Assembly: GCF_000154825.1 (NCBI RefSeq)
Contig: NZ_DS560019.1
Span: 868,001-932,000, forward strand
Direction of reading: 5' to 3'
DNA length: 64,000 nucleotides
Origin: Anaerofustis stercorihominis DSM 17244
Lineage (GTDB): Bacteria; Bacillota; Clostridia; Eubacteriales; Anaerofustaceae
The notes beneath the pieces are model-generated. The model did not search any database, was not told the origin of the DNA, and saw nothing but the letters and a program-made list of their open reading frames with translations. Positions 46,652 to 54,494 of the stretch are shown here, piece after piece. A program made the position numbers and the translations under genes. Within the stretch, counting starts at the first letter, position 1. Every line of letters starts with the position of its first letter.

Positions 46652-47689
46652 ATGAAATACATTAAATTGGGCAATTCGGATTTGAATGTATCAAGAATAT
46701 GTATGGGGTGTATGGGCTTTGGCAATCCATTGAGCGGTCAGCATACATGGACTTTGGATGAAAATCATTCGGGAGAAATCATTAAAAAAGGACTTGACTT
46801 GGGTGTTAATTTCTTTGATACCGCCATTGCGTATCAAGGCGGAACGAGTGAAGAATATCTTGGAAGAGCAATCAAGGATTATACAAATAGAGAAAATATC
46901 GTAATTGCTACTAAATTTCTGCCAAGAAGCGATGATGAAATTAAAAATGGGATTAGCGGACAGATACATATAGAAAAAATGTTAAATCAAAGTCTTAAAA
47001 ATTTGGGGACGGATTATGTTGATTTATATATTTATCATATGTGGGATTATAATACTCCAATACACGATATTATGGAGGGTCTTAATAATGTTGTAAAAGA
47101 AGGTAAGGCTCGCTATATCGGGGTTTCCAATTGTTTTGCTTGGCAGCTCGCGAAGGCAAATTCTTTGGCTGAAAAAGAGAATTTTGAAAAGTTTATATCG
47201 GTTCAGGGACATTATAATTTGATTTTCAGAGAAGAAGAAAGGGAAATGATCCCTTATTGCAAAGAAGAAAACATAGCACTTACACCGTATAGCTCTCTTG
47301 CCGGGGGCAGGCTTTCGAGAAATCTTAACGAAAGGACAAAAAGACAGCGAGAAGACAGTTATGCTGAATTAAAATATGGCGCTACTAAAATGCAGGATAA
47401 CGTCATAATCGAAAGGGTAGCTGAGATAGCTAAAGAAAGAGAAATATCAATGACGGAAGTATCTTTGGCATGGTTACTTACAAAAGTTGCTTCTCCCGTT
47501 GTAGGTGCTACAAAGTTGAAACATATCGAAGACGCTGCAAGTGCTGTCGATGTCGTTTTAACAACAGAAGAAATAGACTATTTGGAAGAAAAATATTCTT
47601 CACATGATTTGGTCGGCGTTATGGCTCAAAATCGTCCGGAACTTTCGAATTCCAAACATGTATGGTCTGTCGGTAAACAGGAAATATGA
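46652..47689 (+). CDS. Aldo/keto reductase
   Basis: A 345-residue NAD(P)H-dependent reductase. The catalytic tetrad is visible: Asp and Tyr in FFDTAIAYQGG near 52-57, Lys in ATKF near 86 and His in LYIYHMW near 126. The nucleotide part includes SPVVGATKLKHIEDA near 285. Aldehydes or ketones are the usual substrates. ATG 46652 is preceded by AGGAAAG; TTG 46649 directly before it is a less likely start. It is 20 bases from the previous gene and has no terminator after it. Confidence 0.9.
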   Translation: MKYIKLGNSDLNVSRICMGCMGFGNPLSGQHTWTLDENHSGEIIKKGLDLGVNFFDTAIAYQGGTSEEYLGRAIKDYTNRENIVIATKFLPRSDDEIKNGISGQIHIEKMLNQSLKNLGTDYVDLYIYHMWDYNTPIHDIMEGLNNVVKEGKARYIGVSNCFAWQLAKANSLAEKENFEKFISVQGHYNLIFREEEREMIPYCKEENIALTPYSSLAGGRLSRNLNERTKRQREDSYAELKYGATKMQDNVIIERVAEIAKEREISMTEVSLAWLLTKVASPVVGATKLKHIEDAASAVDVVLTTEEIDYLEEKYSSHDLVGVMAQNRPELSNSKHVWSVGKQEI

Positions 47690-47905
47690 TTAAAATCATT
47701 TAAAAGCAAAAGGTAAATAAATCATTCGTGTTTGGTTGATTGTCAGTATAATGAGTGGTTTTAGATATAAAATATTCAAATAAATTCAATGTGTTTATGT
47801 TAATACTGGCAGATAGCAATGATATTTTTATGTTTAAGATAAAAGATATTTTACTTAATAAAGTAATAAAACATAATTAAAAACTAAAATAAAGAGGTAT
47901 TTTAA

Positions 47906-48319
47906 ATGAGTAATAAAAATGAAATAGTAAAAGAAATGATTTTTCCTATAGGAGACAAAAATAATGCTTTTAAGGATTATTTTGTAGGACAGAGTTATTT
48001 AAACATGCTTACAACCGAGAGAGTAGGAATAGGTAATGTAACTTTTGAACCAAAATGCAGAAATAACTGGCATATACATCATAAAGGTGGGCAAATCCTT
48101 TTGGTAACCGGAGGAAGAGGCTATTATCAGGAATGGGGTAAGGAAGCAAGAGAACTTTTTCCCGGAGATGTAGTAAACATCCCGCCTGAAGTCAAACACT
48201 GGCATGGTGCATCTAAAGACAGTTGGTTTTCACATCTGGCTGTTGAAGTTCCGGCTGATGGCGCTTCCAATGAATGGCTGGAAGCTGTTTCGGATGATGA
48301 TTATAACAAGTTAAAATAA
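47906..48319 (+). CDS. Cupin-domain protein
   Basis: A 137-residue single cupin. Metal-ligand motifs are WHIHHKGGQILLV near 51 and KHWHGASKDSWFSHLAV near 96, with FPGDVVNIPP between. Small cupins of this type are often encoded next to CMD-fold and aldo/keto reductase genes. AGAGGT lies 8 bases before ATG. The 216 bases upstream contain no gene or terminator that I can support, and no clear operator, so it probably shares the cluster transcript. Confidence 0.85.
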   Translation: MSNKNEIVKEMIFPIGDKNNAFKDYFVGQSYLNMLTTERVGIGNVTFEPKCRNNWHIHHKGGQILLVTGGRGYYQEWGKEARELFPGDVVNIPPEVKHWHGASKDSWFSHLAVEVPADGASNEWLEAVSDDDYNKLK

Positions 48320-48356
48320 TGTTATAACTTTATTTAATATAAAAGAGGAGACTATA

Positions 48357-48971
48357 ATGAAAAAAATATTTGTATTATTTCTTACTTTAATAATGTTAGC
48401 AGGAATAAGCTCATGCGGCAGCAATGGGACCTCCAATACTGATAATCAAAGCTCAAAGAGCGGTACTGCGACTCAAAACAGCGGAAATACAAACAAAATA
48501 TTAGTTGCATATTTCTCTTATTCGGGAAATACAAAAACCGTTGCCGAGAAAATTCAAAAGAATACTAATGCTGAAATTTTTAGAATAGAAACAAAAGAGG
48601 ATTATCCCAGCGACTATGATGCTGTAGTAGATAAAGCACAGCAAGAACAGGATGAGAATGCAAGACCGGAACTTAAAAGCAAAATAGAAAATTTAGATGA
48701 TTATGATGTTATATTTTTAGGTTATCCGAATTGGTGGGGTACAATGCCAATGGCTTTATTTACTTTTTTGGAAGAAAATAACTTAGATGGCAAGACCATA
48801 GTTCCTTTTTGTACTCATGAAGGAAGTGCTCTCGGAAGAAGTGAAGATGATATAAAGAGTTTATGTTCAAAATCAACGATCAAAGAGGGGCTTGCCATAA
48901 GAGGAAGTGATGTAAATGCAGATGATACGGATAGTGAAATAAATAAGTGGATAGAAAATTTAAATTTATAA
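48357..48971 (+). CDS. Exported flavodoxin lipoprotein
   Basis: A 204-residue flavodoxin with a lipoprotein signal: MKKIFVLFL, hydrophobic core, LAGISSC with Cys at 21. A Ser/Thr/Asn linker (about 22-44) tethers the flavodoxin (about 45-204): AYFSYSGNTKT near 51, GYPNWWGTMP near 123, PFCTHEGSALGRSE near 150. It closely resembles the cytoplasmic copy at 45395. FMN must therefore be available outside, or bound before export; no apbE-like FMN transferase is in the window. AGGAG lies 8 bases before ATG. It is adjacent to a predicted membrane cytochrome. Confidence 0.85.
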   Translation: MKKIFVLFLTLIMLAGISSCGSNGTSNTDNQSSKSGTATQNSGNTNKILVAYFSYSGNTKTVAEKIQKNTNAEIFRIETKEDYPSDYDAVVDKAQQEQDENARPELKSKIENLDDYDVIFLGYPNWWGTMPMALFTFLEENNLDGKTIVPFCTHEGSALGRSEDDIKSLCSKSTIKEGLAIRGSDVNADDTDSEINKWIENLNL

Positions 48972-48990
48972 TAAATGTCGGGAGAGTTGA

Positions 48991-49650
48991 TTGAAAAATA
49001 AAAAAGGATTTAATGTTGTATTGGATATTTCAATGCTTATTCTCATGCTTATCGAGATATCGGGAAGACTTGTAAGTTCGTTTTATCATGAACTTTTGGG
49101 TATAGGGCTTATAATGTTATTCATTTTACATAATATAAAAAATAGAAATTGGTATAAATCTATTTTTAAAGGGAGATATAACCTATACCGTACTTTGATT
49201 TTTATTATCAATGCAGGTCTTTTAATATCTTTTAGTGTGCTTATGATAAGTGCTGTCCCCATATCGAGGAGTATATTTAAATTCCTCGATATAGAAGGCG
49301 GATTAAATATTAGAAAGCTTCATACTGCATCTTCATATATAGGATTGATTTTTATATCTCTCCATCTGGGTTTTCATATGGAAATGATAATAAATAAAGT
49401 CAAAAATAAAATAAATATCCGTGGATTGACAAAAATCGTTTTCTGCATTATTTTTGCTTTAACTTTTATATGGGGTATAAGGTCATTTATTTATAGGAAT
49501 ATACTTTCTAAAGTAATTGCATATTATTCCTTTGATATCGCTTCTTCAAATGATAGTTTACTAGTCGCTTTTGGGGATTATTTCTGTATAGTATTTTTCA
49601 TTTCTTTCCTATGTTATTTTATTATGAAATTTATAAAGAAACATATTTAA
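48991..49650 (+). CDS. DUF4405-like membrane protein, probable diheme cytochrome b
   Basis: The 219 residues form about five membrane helices. His33 and His47 lie in helix 2, His111 and His125 in another helix; each pair is 14 residues apart, the pattern of transmembrane heme-b ligation. His129 is a further candidate. The layout fits DUF4405 (related to membrane cytochrome b units). Start is TTG 48991 with GGAGAG 4 bases upstream. It lies 19 bases after the flavodoxin lipoprotein and 27 before an iron-sulfur flavoprotein, which suggests transmembrane electron transfer. Heme binding is inferred. Confidence 0.72.
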   Translation: MKNKKGFNVVLDISMLILMLIEISGRLVSSFYHELLGIGLIMLFILHNIKNRNWYKSIFKGRYNLYRTLIFIINAGLLISFSVLMISAVPISRSIFKFLDIEGGLNIRKLHTASSYIGLIFISLHLGFHMEMIINKVKNKINIRGLTKIVFCIIFALTFIWGIRSFIYRNILSKVIAYYSFDIASSNDSLLVAFGDYFCIVFFISFLCYFIMKFIKKHI

Positions 49651-49677
49651 ACAAAAAAATTATTTACTGGAGGTAAT

Positions 49678-50214
49678 ATGAGTAAAAAAGTATTGATTAT
49701 ATCAAGCAGCCCGCGTAAAGGGGGTAATTCCGATACACTTTGTGATGAATTCAAACGAGGAGCCGAAGAGGCTGGTAATAAAGTTAAAAAATTATTTTTG
49801 AAAGATAAAAACATAAATTATTGTGTGGGGTGCGGAGTTTGTAATCAAACGGGAAATTGTACCCAGAAAGATGATGCTGATGAAATCGTGAATAATATGA
49901 TAAATGCGGACGTAATCGTAATGGCAAGTCCCGTATATTTTTATACTATATCCGCACAAATGAAAACACTGATTGACAGGACTTGTGCCAAACATAGACA
50001 AATAAAAAATAAAGAATTTTATTTCATTTTAACTGCCGCAGACAGCAGGCCGGAGTCTTTGATAAGAAGTATAGAATGTTTCAGAGGTTTTACTTCATGC
50101 CTTATAAATCCTGTGGAAAAAGGTATAATTTATGCAAACAGTGCTTGGAACATGGGAGACATAAATGAAAATCAGACTATTGAAGAAGCTTATCGAATGG
50201 GATTTAATATTTAA
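49678..50214 (+). CDS. Iron-sulfur flavoprotein (NADPH-dependent FMN reductase fold)
   Basis: The 178 residues have a flavodoxin-like fold with FMN loop SSSPRKGGNSDT near 10 and the compact motif C49-x2-C52-x2-C55-x5-C61 (YCVGCGVC...C), the 4Fe-4S pattern of iron-sulfur flavoproteins. ASPVYFYTISAQMK near 88 forms the second flavin loop. In anaerobes this family transfers electrons from ferredoxin or NAD(P)H to quinones, oxygen or peroxide. TGGAGGT lies 6 bases before ATG. It is the last gene of the block. Confidence 0.88.
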   Translation: MSKKVLIISSSPRKGGNSDTLCDEFKRGAEEAGNKVKKLFLKDKNINYCVGCGVCNQTGNCTQKDDADEIVNNMINADVIVMASPVYFYTISAQMKTLIDRTCAKHRQIKNKEFYFILTAADSRPESLIRSIECFRGFTSCLINPVEKGIIYANSAWNMGDINENQTIEEAYRMGFNI

Positions 50215-50280
50215 AGAAGTAAAATTCATATTTTATTAATTTTTATATAAATCGTTTAATAGTGAGTGAGGTATAAAGTA

Positions 50281-50358
50281 ATGTTTAATATAATAAATCA
50301 AGTGTGTATTTTCATGATATCTTGGGTACATAAGTTATTATTATTTTTATTTTCTTAA
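50281..50358 (+). CDS. Possible 25-residue hydrophobic peptide
   Basis: ATG 50281 with GTGAGGT 8 bases upstream opens a frame of 25 residues ending in a very hydrophobic stretch (HKLLLFLFS). It ends 5 bases before the MerR promoter. Too short and isolated to judge; it may be a chance frame. Confidence 0.25.
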   Translation: MFNIINQVCIFMISWVHKLLLFLFS

Positions 50359-50362
50359 ATAC

Positions 50363-50393
50363 TTGACTTGGAGTTCACTCCAAGTTATATAAT
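50363..50393 (+). promoter_or_regulatory. MerR-type operator-promoter of the merR gene
   Basis: TTGACT (50363-50368) and TATAAT (50388-50393) are separated by 19 bases. The dyad CTTGGAGT-TC-ACTCCAAG (50367-50384) fills the spacer and matches the element at 44815-44832 in all 16 arm bases. This implies autoregulation. Confidence 0.87.
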
Positions 50394-50460
50394 ATATATA
50401 AAGATATAAAAGCATTTTATTAATGAAGTATAATTATACGATTAACGGAGGGATTTGATC

Positions 50461-50844
50461 ATGAAAATAGCTGAAGTAAGTAAAAAATTAAATGTGTCCC
50501 AGGATACTATACGTTATTATGAGCGAATAGGTTTAATTCCTCATGTTCCGAGAAATAGCGGAGGAATAAGAGAATTCAGAGATGAAGATTTAAACTGGAT
50601 CGAATTTATAAGGTGTATGAGAGGTTCCGGACTGTCTATCGAATCCTTGGTTGAATATGTAAGTTTATTTCAGCAAGGTGATGAGACTATTGAAGGAAGA
50701 AAAGAAATTTTGCTTGAAGAACGAGAAAAGCTTAGTAAAAAGATTTCCGAAATGCAAAGCACATTGGAACGTTTGGATTATAAAATTAAAAGATACAGCG
50801 ATGGTCTTATGAAAAAATGCGAAGATAATTTAATAAAAAAATAA
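50461..50844 (+). CDS. MerR-family regulator (AdhR/NmlR-like, Cys52)
   Basis: A 127-residue MerR protein. The winged HTH starts MKIAEVSKKLNVSQDTIRYYERIGLIP and includes GIREF; a coiled coil follows (about 75-115). Cys52 in FIRCMRGSG matches the position of the redox/electrophile-sensing Cys in AdhR and NmlR relatives (Cys52/54); a second Cys is near the C-terminus (KKCEDN), and there is no metal-binding loop. ATG 50461 is preceded by GGAGGG 8 bases upstream. The operator pair at 44815 and 50367 is the likely target. Confidence 0.9.
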   Translation: MKIAEVSKKLNVSQDTIRYYERIGLIPHVPRNSGGIREFRDEDLNWIEFIRCMRGSGLSIESLVEYVSLFQQGDETIEGRKEILLEEREKLSKKISEMQSTLERLDYKIKRYSDGLMKKCEDNLIKK

Positions 50845-50923
50845 ATTGATTTTACTTTTAAAAATATAAATTTATTTAGGTAAAAATAATTATAACAATT
50901 TAAAATTCAATATTTGTAAGAAA

Positions 50924-50965
50924 AATAAACATGGATTAAGTAAATTTCTTCATGTTTATTTTTTT
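50924..50965 (+). terminator. Terminator after the MerR gene
   Basis: AAATAAACATG and CATGTTTATTT pair across an 18-base loop, followed by TTTTT. The long loop makes it weaker than others here. Confidence 0.6.
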
Positions 50966-51008
50966 ACCACTTTACGTTTTTTTTACTTTATATTTACCAA
51001 AGTATGAT
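50963..51008 (+). promoter_or_regulatory. Putative PhoP boxes and promoter of pstS
   Basis: TTTAC repeats begin at 50971, 50982 and 50993, exactly 11 bases apart, with another at 50963. Tandem TTWACA-like boxes with an 11-base period are the known PhoP binding pattern in Firmicutes. A -10 TATGAT (51003-51008) lies directly downstream, so the repeats cover the -35 region, as in PhoP-activated promoters. PhoP is encoded downstream at 55185. Confidence 0.7.
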
Positions 51009-51078
51009 TTCTGAAAAAATGATATTGATATATTATTACCACATAATAAATATCATTTCAAAGAGAGGAAAAGAAAAA

Positions 51079-51876
51079 ATGAAAAAGAAATTATTAGCTG
51101 TATGTTTAGCAGCATTATGCCTAATCGGATTTGCCGGCTGCGGAGCTTCAGGTTCCGGAACAATAACAATGGCAGGTTCAACTTCTATGGAAAGCGTTGC
51201 AAAAGCTTGGGGTGAAGCTTATCAATTAAATAATGATGTGACTATCGATGTTCAGGGCGGAGGTTCATCAGCGGGTGTTACAAGCGTAAAAGACGAAAGT
51301 GCTCAAGTTGGTATGTTAAGCAGAGAACTTAAAGATGAAGAAAAACAAGAAGGCTTAACAGAATATCAAGTAGCTATTGACGGTATAGCAATAGTAGTAA
51401 ATAAAGACAACAAAGTTGAAGAGTTGACAAGCAAACAAATTGCTGACATCTACACAGGTAAAATCACAAACTGGAAAGATGTAGGCGGAGCTGACGAAGA
51501 AATCGTGGTTGTAGGCAGAGAAGCAGGCAGCGGTACAAGAGACGGTTTTGAAAGTATCCTTGATGTTGAAGAAAAATGCAAATATAAAGCAGAACTTAAT
51601 GAAACAGGTCAAGTAAAATCAACAGTAGCTTCAACAAAAGGCGCTATAGGTTATATGTCACTTGGTTATGTAGATGATGAATTAAAGGCTGTAAAAGTTG
51701 ATGGAGTAGCACCAAGTGAAAGTACGGTTTCAGACGGCAGCTATAAAGTACAAAGACCATTTATCGTTGTAACAAGCGGGGATGCTTCAAGTGAAGTAAA
51801 AGCTTTTGTTGAATATATGTTAAGTGCTGACGGACAAGGTATCGTTGAAAGCAGTCACTTTGTAAAAGTAAAATAA
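51079..51876 (+). CDS. pstS: Phosphate-binding lipoprotein PstS
   Basis: Extracellular phosphate receptor for the Pst ABC transporter. The 265 residues begin with a lipoprotein signal (LIGFAGC, Cys at 22), then ITMAGSTSME near 28, GGGSSAG near 58, and GREAGSGTRDGFE near 153, all phosphate-binding loops. ATG 51079 is chosen as the signal peptide begins there with AGAGGAAA upstream; the frame extends back to 51004 but lacks a good site. It heads the operon with a separating hairpin before pstC. Confidence 0.96.
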   Translation: MKKKLLAVCLAALCLIGFAGCGASGSGTITMAGSTSMESVAKAWGEAYQLNNDVTIDVQGGGSSAGVTSVKDESAQVGMLSRELKDEEKQEGLTEYQVAIDGIAIVVNKDNKVEELTSKQIADIYTGKITNWKDVGGADEEIVVVGREAGSGTRDGFESILDVEEKCKYKAELNETGQVKSTVASTKGAIGYMSLGYVDDELKAVKVDGVAPSESTVSDGSYKVQRPFIVVTSGDASSEVKAFVEYMLSADGQGIVESSHFVKVK

Positions 51877-51902
51877 GATTTAATAATAAATAAATTTACA
51901 TA

Positions 51903-51930
51903 CATTAATGCACCTTATGGTGCATTAATG
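51903..51930 (+). promoter_or_regulatory. Strong hairpin between pstS and pstC
   Basis: CATTAATGCACC and GGTGCATTAATG are perfect 12-base arms around TTAT. The following TTACATTTTA is not a good T-run, so it is more likely a stabiliser or partial terminator that raises pstS over pstCAB. Confidence 0.85.
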
Positions 51931-51952
51931 TTACATTTTAAGAGGTAAGCGG

Positions 51953-52840
51953 ATGAAATTAAAAAATAAAACTAAGCAGGATAGAGTATCCGGAATATTT
52001 GAAAAGATTTTTTTATTTTGCGCTGTTATTTCTATTATAAGTGTTGTTGTTATAAGCTTATATATGATTATATCAGGATTTCCTGCTGTTAAAGAGATAG
52101 GTCTTTTTAACTTTTTGTTCGGTACTGTTTGGAATCCGACAGGGGCAAATCCCAGCTACGGAATTCTTCCTATGATACTTTCAAGTATCTGTGCTACATT
52201 CGGTGCTATTATTATAGGAGTTCCTATCGGAGTATTGACTGCAGTATTTTTGAGTGAAATAGCAAATAAAAAAGTTGCTAATTTTATTAGACCCTTTATA
52301 GAAATACTATCCGGAATTCCTTCTGTTATATATGGATTTGTAGGTCTGATATTATTGGTTCCGTTTATTGCCAAAGTATTTGATCTATCTTACGGAGCAA
52401 ACCTTTTTACAGGTATGCTCGTATTATCGATAATGATACTTCCTACAATAGTAACTATAAGCGAAAACAGTATAAGATCTCTTCCAAGCGAATATAAAGA
52501 AGCTTCGTTGGGACTAGGGGCTACAAAAATGCAGACTATATTTAAAATATTGATCCCTGCTGCAAGAAGCGGTATAACAACGAGTATAGTACTTGGTATA
52601 GGCAGAGCCATAGGGGAGACTATGGCAGTTATTATGGTTACCGGTAACAGTGTTAATATGCCGGACATTTTCCAGTCTGTAAGACTTATGACAAGCGGGA
52701 TAGTATCGGAAATGTCATATGCAGTCGGATTACATAAAGACGCATTATTTGCAATAGGACTGGTATTATTTATCTTTATTATGATAATAAACTTAATATT
52801 AAATGTCTTCTTAGCCAAAGCAGACCAGAAATATGATTAA
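51953..52840 (+). CDS. pstC: Phosphate ABC transporter permease PstC
   Basis: The 295 residues form about six membrane helices. The EAA cytoplasmic loop contains YKEASLGLGATKMQT near 182, and GRAIGETMAV near 218 is typical of phosphate permeases. A start-proximal AAGAGGT precedes ATG 51953. It overlaps the frame that begins pstA and couples to it. Confidence 0.95.
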   Translation: MKLKNKTKQDRVSGIFEKIFLFCAVISIISVVVISLYMIISGFPAVKEIGLFNFLFGTVWNPTGANPSYGILPMILSSICATFGAIIIGVPIGVLTAVFLSEIANKKVANFIRPFIEILSGIPSVIYGFVGLILLVPFIAKVFDLSYGANLFTGMLVLSIMILPTIVTISENSIRSLPSEYKEASLGLGATKMQTIFKILIPAARSGITTSIVLGIGRAIGETMAVIMVTGNSVNMPDIFQSVRLMTSGIVSEMSYAVGLHKDALFAIGLVLFIFIMIINLILNVFLAKADQKYD

Positions 52841-52853
52841 GCAGGAGGAAATG

Positions 52854-53702
52854 ATGAAAAAGAAAAAATTTAGATTGGCAGATAATATACTAAAGTTTCT
52901 TGTTATTATCAGTGCGGGATTTACGGCACTTCTTGCTTTATCACTTGTTCTATATGTAATGGTTAAAGGGGTTGGGAGTATTGATTTAAAAATGTTAACA
53001 ACTTCGCCTAGTGAACTTACGGGTTCCGTCGGAGTATTCCCAATGATAATCAATACTTTATATATGATAGTTTTGACTCTTGTTATTGCAGTCCCAATAG
53101 GTATAGGAAGTGCAATATATCTTAATGAATATGCTAGGAAAGAAAGCAAATTAGTTAAGGCAGTGGAATTCACAACTCAAACTTTGGCGGGTATTCCTTC
53201 AATAATATATGGTTTATTCGGATATATGTTCTTTAGTATATTCCTAGGTCTTAGAGTGTCGATCATATCAGGTACACTTACTCTTTCTATTATGGTATTA
53301 CCGACATTAATCAGGACTACGCAGGAAGCTTTAAGCAGTGTTCCGAACATGTACAGAGAAGGTGCTCTCGGAATGGGGGCGAAAAAAATATATTTGATAA
53401 GAACGATTTTACTTCCTTGTTCAATGCCCGGTATCGTAACCGCAGTGATATTGAGTGTAGGTAAAGTAGTCGGCGAAAGTGCGGCTTTGATATTTACCGC
53501 AGGAATGGGGTATATGCTGACCGGAGGATTAATAAATCATATGTTTAAAAGCGGTGCTACCCTTACGGTTCAGCTATACTTATATGCTTCAAGGGGTGAA
53601 AACCTTTCGGTTTGTTTTGCACTTGCAAGTATATTGATCGTGATAGTACTTATTATAAATTTATCGGCAAGGCTTCTATCTAAGAAGTTAGAGGCTAAGT
53701 AG
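52854..53702 (+). CDS. pstA: Phosphate ABC transporter permease PstA
   Basis: The 282 residues form about six membrane helices. [19 protein letters not shown] near 164 is the EAA loop and [15 protein letters not shown] near 204 matches the family. ATG 52854 (or 52851) is favoured by AGGAGG at 52843-52848; an in-frame ATG at 52833 lies in front of that site. It is 8 bases from pstB. Confidence 0.95.
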   Translation: MKKKKFRLADNILKFLVIISAGFTALLALSLVLYVMVKGVGSIDLKMLTTSPSELTGSVGVFPMIINTLYMIVLTLVIAVPIGIGSAIYLNEYARKESKLVKAVEFTTQTLAGIPSIIYGLFGYMFFSIFLGLRVSIISGTLTLSIMVLPTLIRTTQEALSSVPNMYREGALGMGAKKIYLIRTILLPCSMPGIVTAVILSVGKVVGESAALIFTAGMGYMLTGGLINHMFKSGATLTVQLYLYASRGENLSVCFALASILIVIVLIINLSARLLSKKLEAK

Positions 53703-53710
53703 GAGGAAAG

Positions 53711-54472
53711 ATGGAAAAAAGAAAAAAGATTATAACCAAAAATATGGACCTTTATTATTCCAAAAACCATGCTTTAAAAAATATAAATATGGATATTTTA
53801 GAAAATGAAGTGGTTTCATTGATAGGTCCGAGCGGATGCGGAAAATCCACATATTTAAAGAGCATAAACAGAATGAATGATCTCGTTGAAGGTGTTAAAA
53901 TCACAGGAGAGATTTTAATAGATAATGAAAATATTTATGATGAAGATATAGATGTAACACTTCTTAGAAAAAAAGTAGGAATGGTATTCCAAAAACCCAA
54001 TCCGTTTCCAATGAGTATTTATGATAATATTGCTTACGGTCCAAGGGTTCATGGAATAAAAAATAAGAGTGAACTCGATGAAATCGTAGAGAGAAGTCTG
54101 AAGGGAGCCGCTTTATTTGAGGAAGTAAAAGACAGACTTAAAAAGTCGGCTTTTGGATTATCCGGAGGACAACAACAGAGGCTTTGTATAGCAAGAGCAT
54201 TAGCGGTCGAACCTGAAATCCTTTTAATGGATGAACCTACAAGTGCGCTTGATCCTATTTCTACCATGAAGATAGAAGAATTGGTGTTTGATTTAAAGAA
54301 AAAGTACACCGTTGTTATTGTTACTCACAATATGCAGCAAGCGGCAAGGATTTCCGATAAGACTGCATTTTTCCTTCTCGGAGAGCTTATCGAATTCAAT
54401 AAAACATCGGCGCTGTTTGCAAATCCAGAGCATCCTAAAACTGAAGAATATATAACCGGAAGATTTGGTTGA
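53711..54472 (+). CDS. pstB: Phosphate ABC transporter ATP-binding protein PstB
   Basis: The 253 residues show Walker [10 protein letters not shown] near 38, Q-loop [11 protein letters not shown] near 93, signature LSGGQQQRL near 150 and Walker [13 protein letters not shown] near 171, with the His switch in [10 protein letters not shown]. The [10 protein letters not shown] stretch is specific for PstB. AGGAGG lies 4 bases before ATG. It energises PstC/PstA. Confidence 0.97.
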   Translation: MEKRKKIITKNMDLYYSKNHALKNINMDILENEVVSLIGPSGCGKSTYLKSINRMNDLVEGVKITGEILIDNENIYDEDIDVTLLRKKVGMVFQKPNPFPMSIYDNIAYGPRVHGIKNKSELDEIVERSLKGAALFEEVKDRLKKSAFGLSGGQQQRLCIARALAVEPEILLMDEPTSALDPISTMKIEELVFDLKKKYTVVIVTHNMQQAARISDKTAFFLLGELIEFNKTSALFANPEHPKTEEYITGRFG

Positions 54473-54494
54473 TACTATGAAAAGGAGAATATAA

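Noticed and set aside
47690-47905. A separate promoter or small gene between the aldo/keto reductase and the cupin gene
   Set aside because: A TATAAT-like sequence occurs near 47742, but no matching -35 box, operator dyad or frame longer than ten codons with a ribosome site was found.
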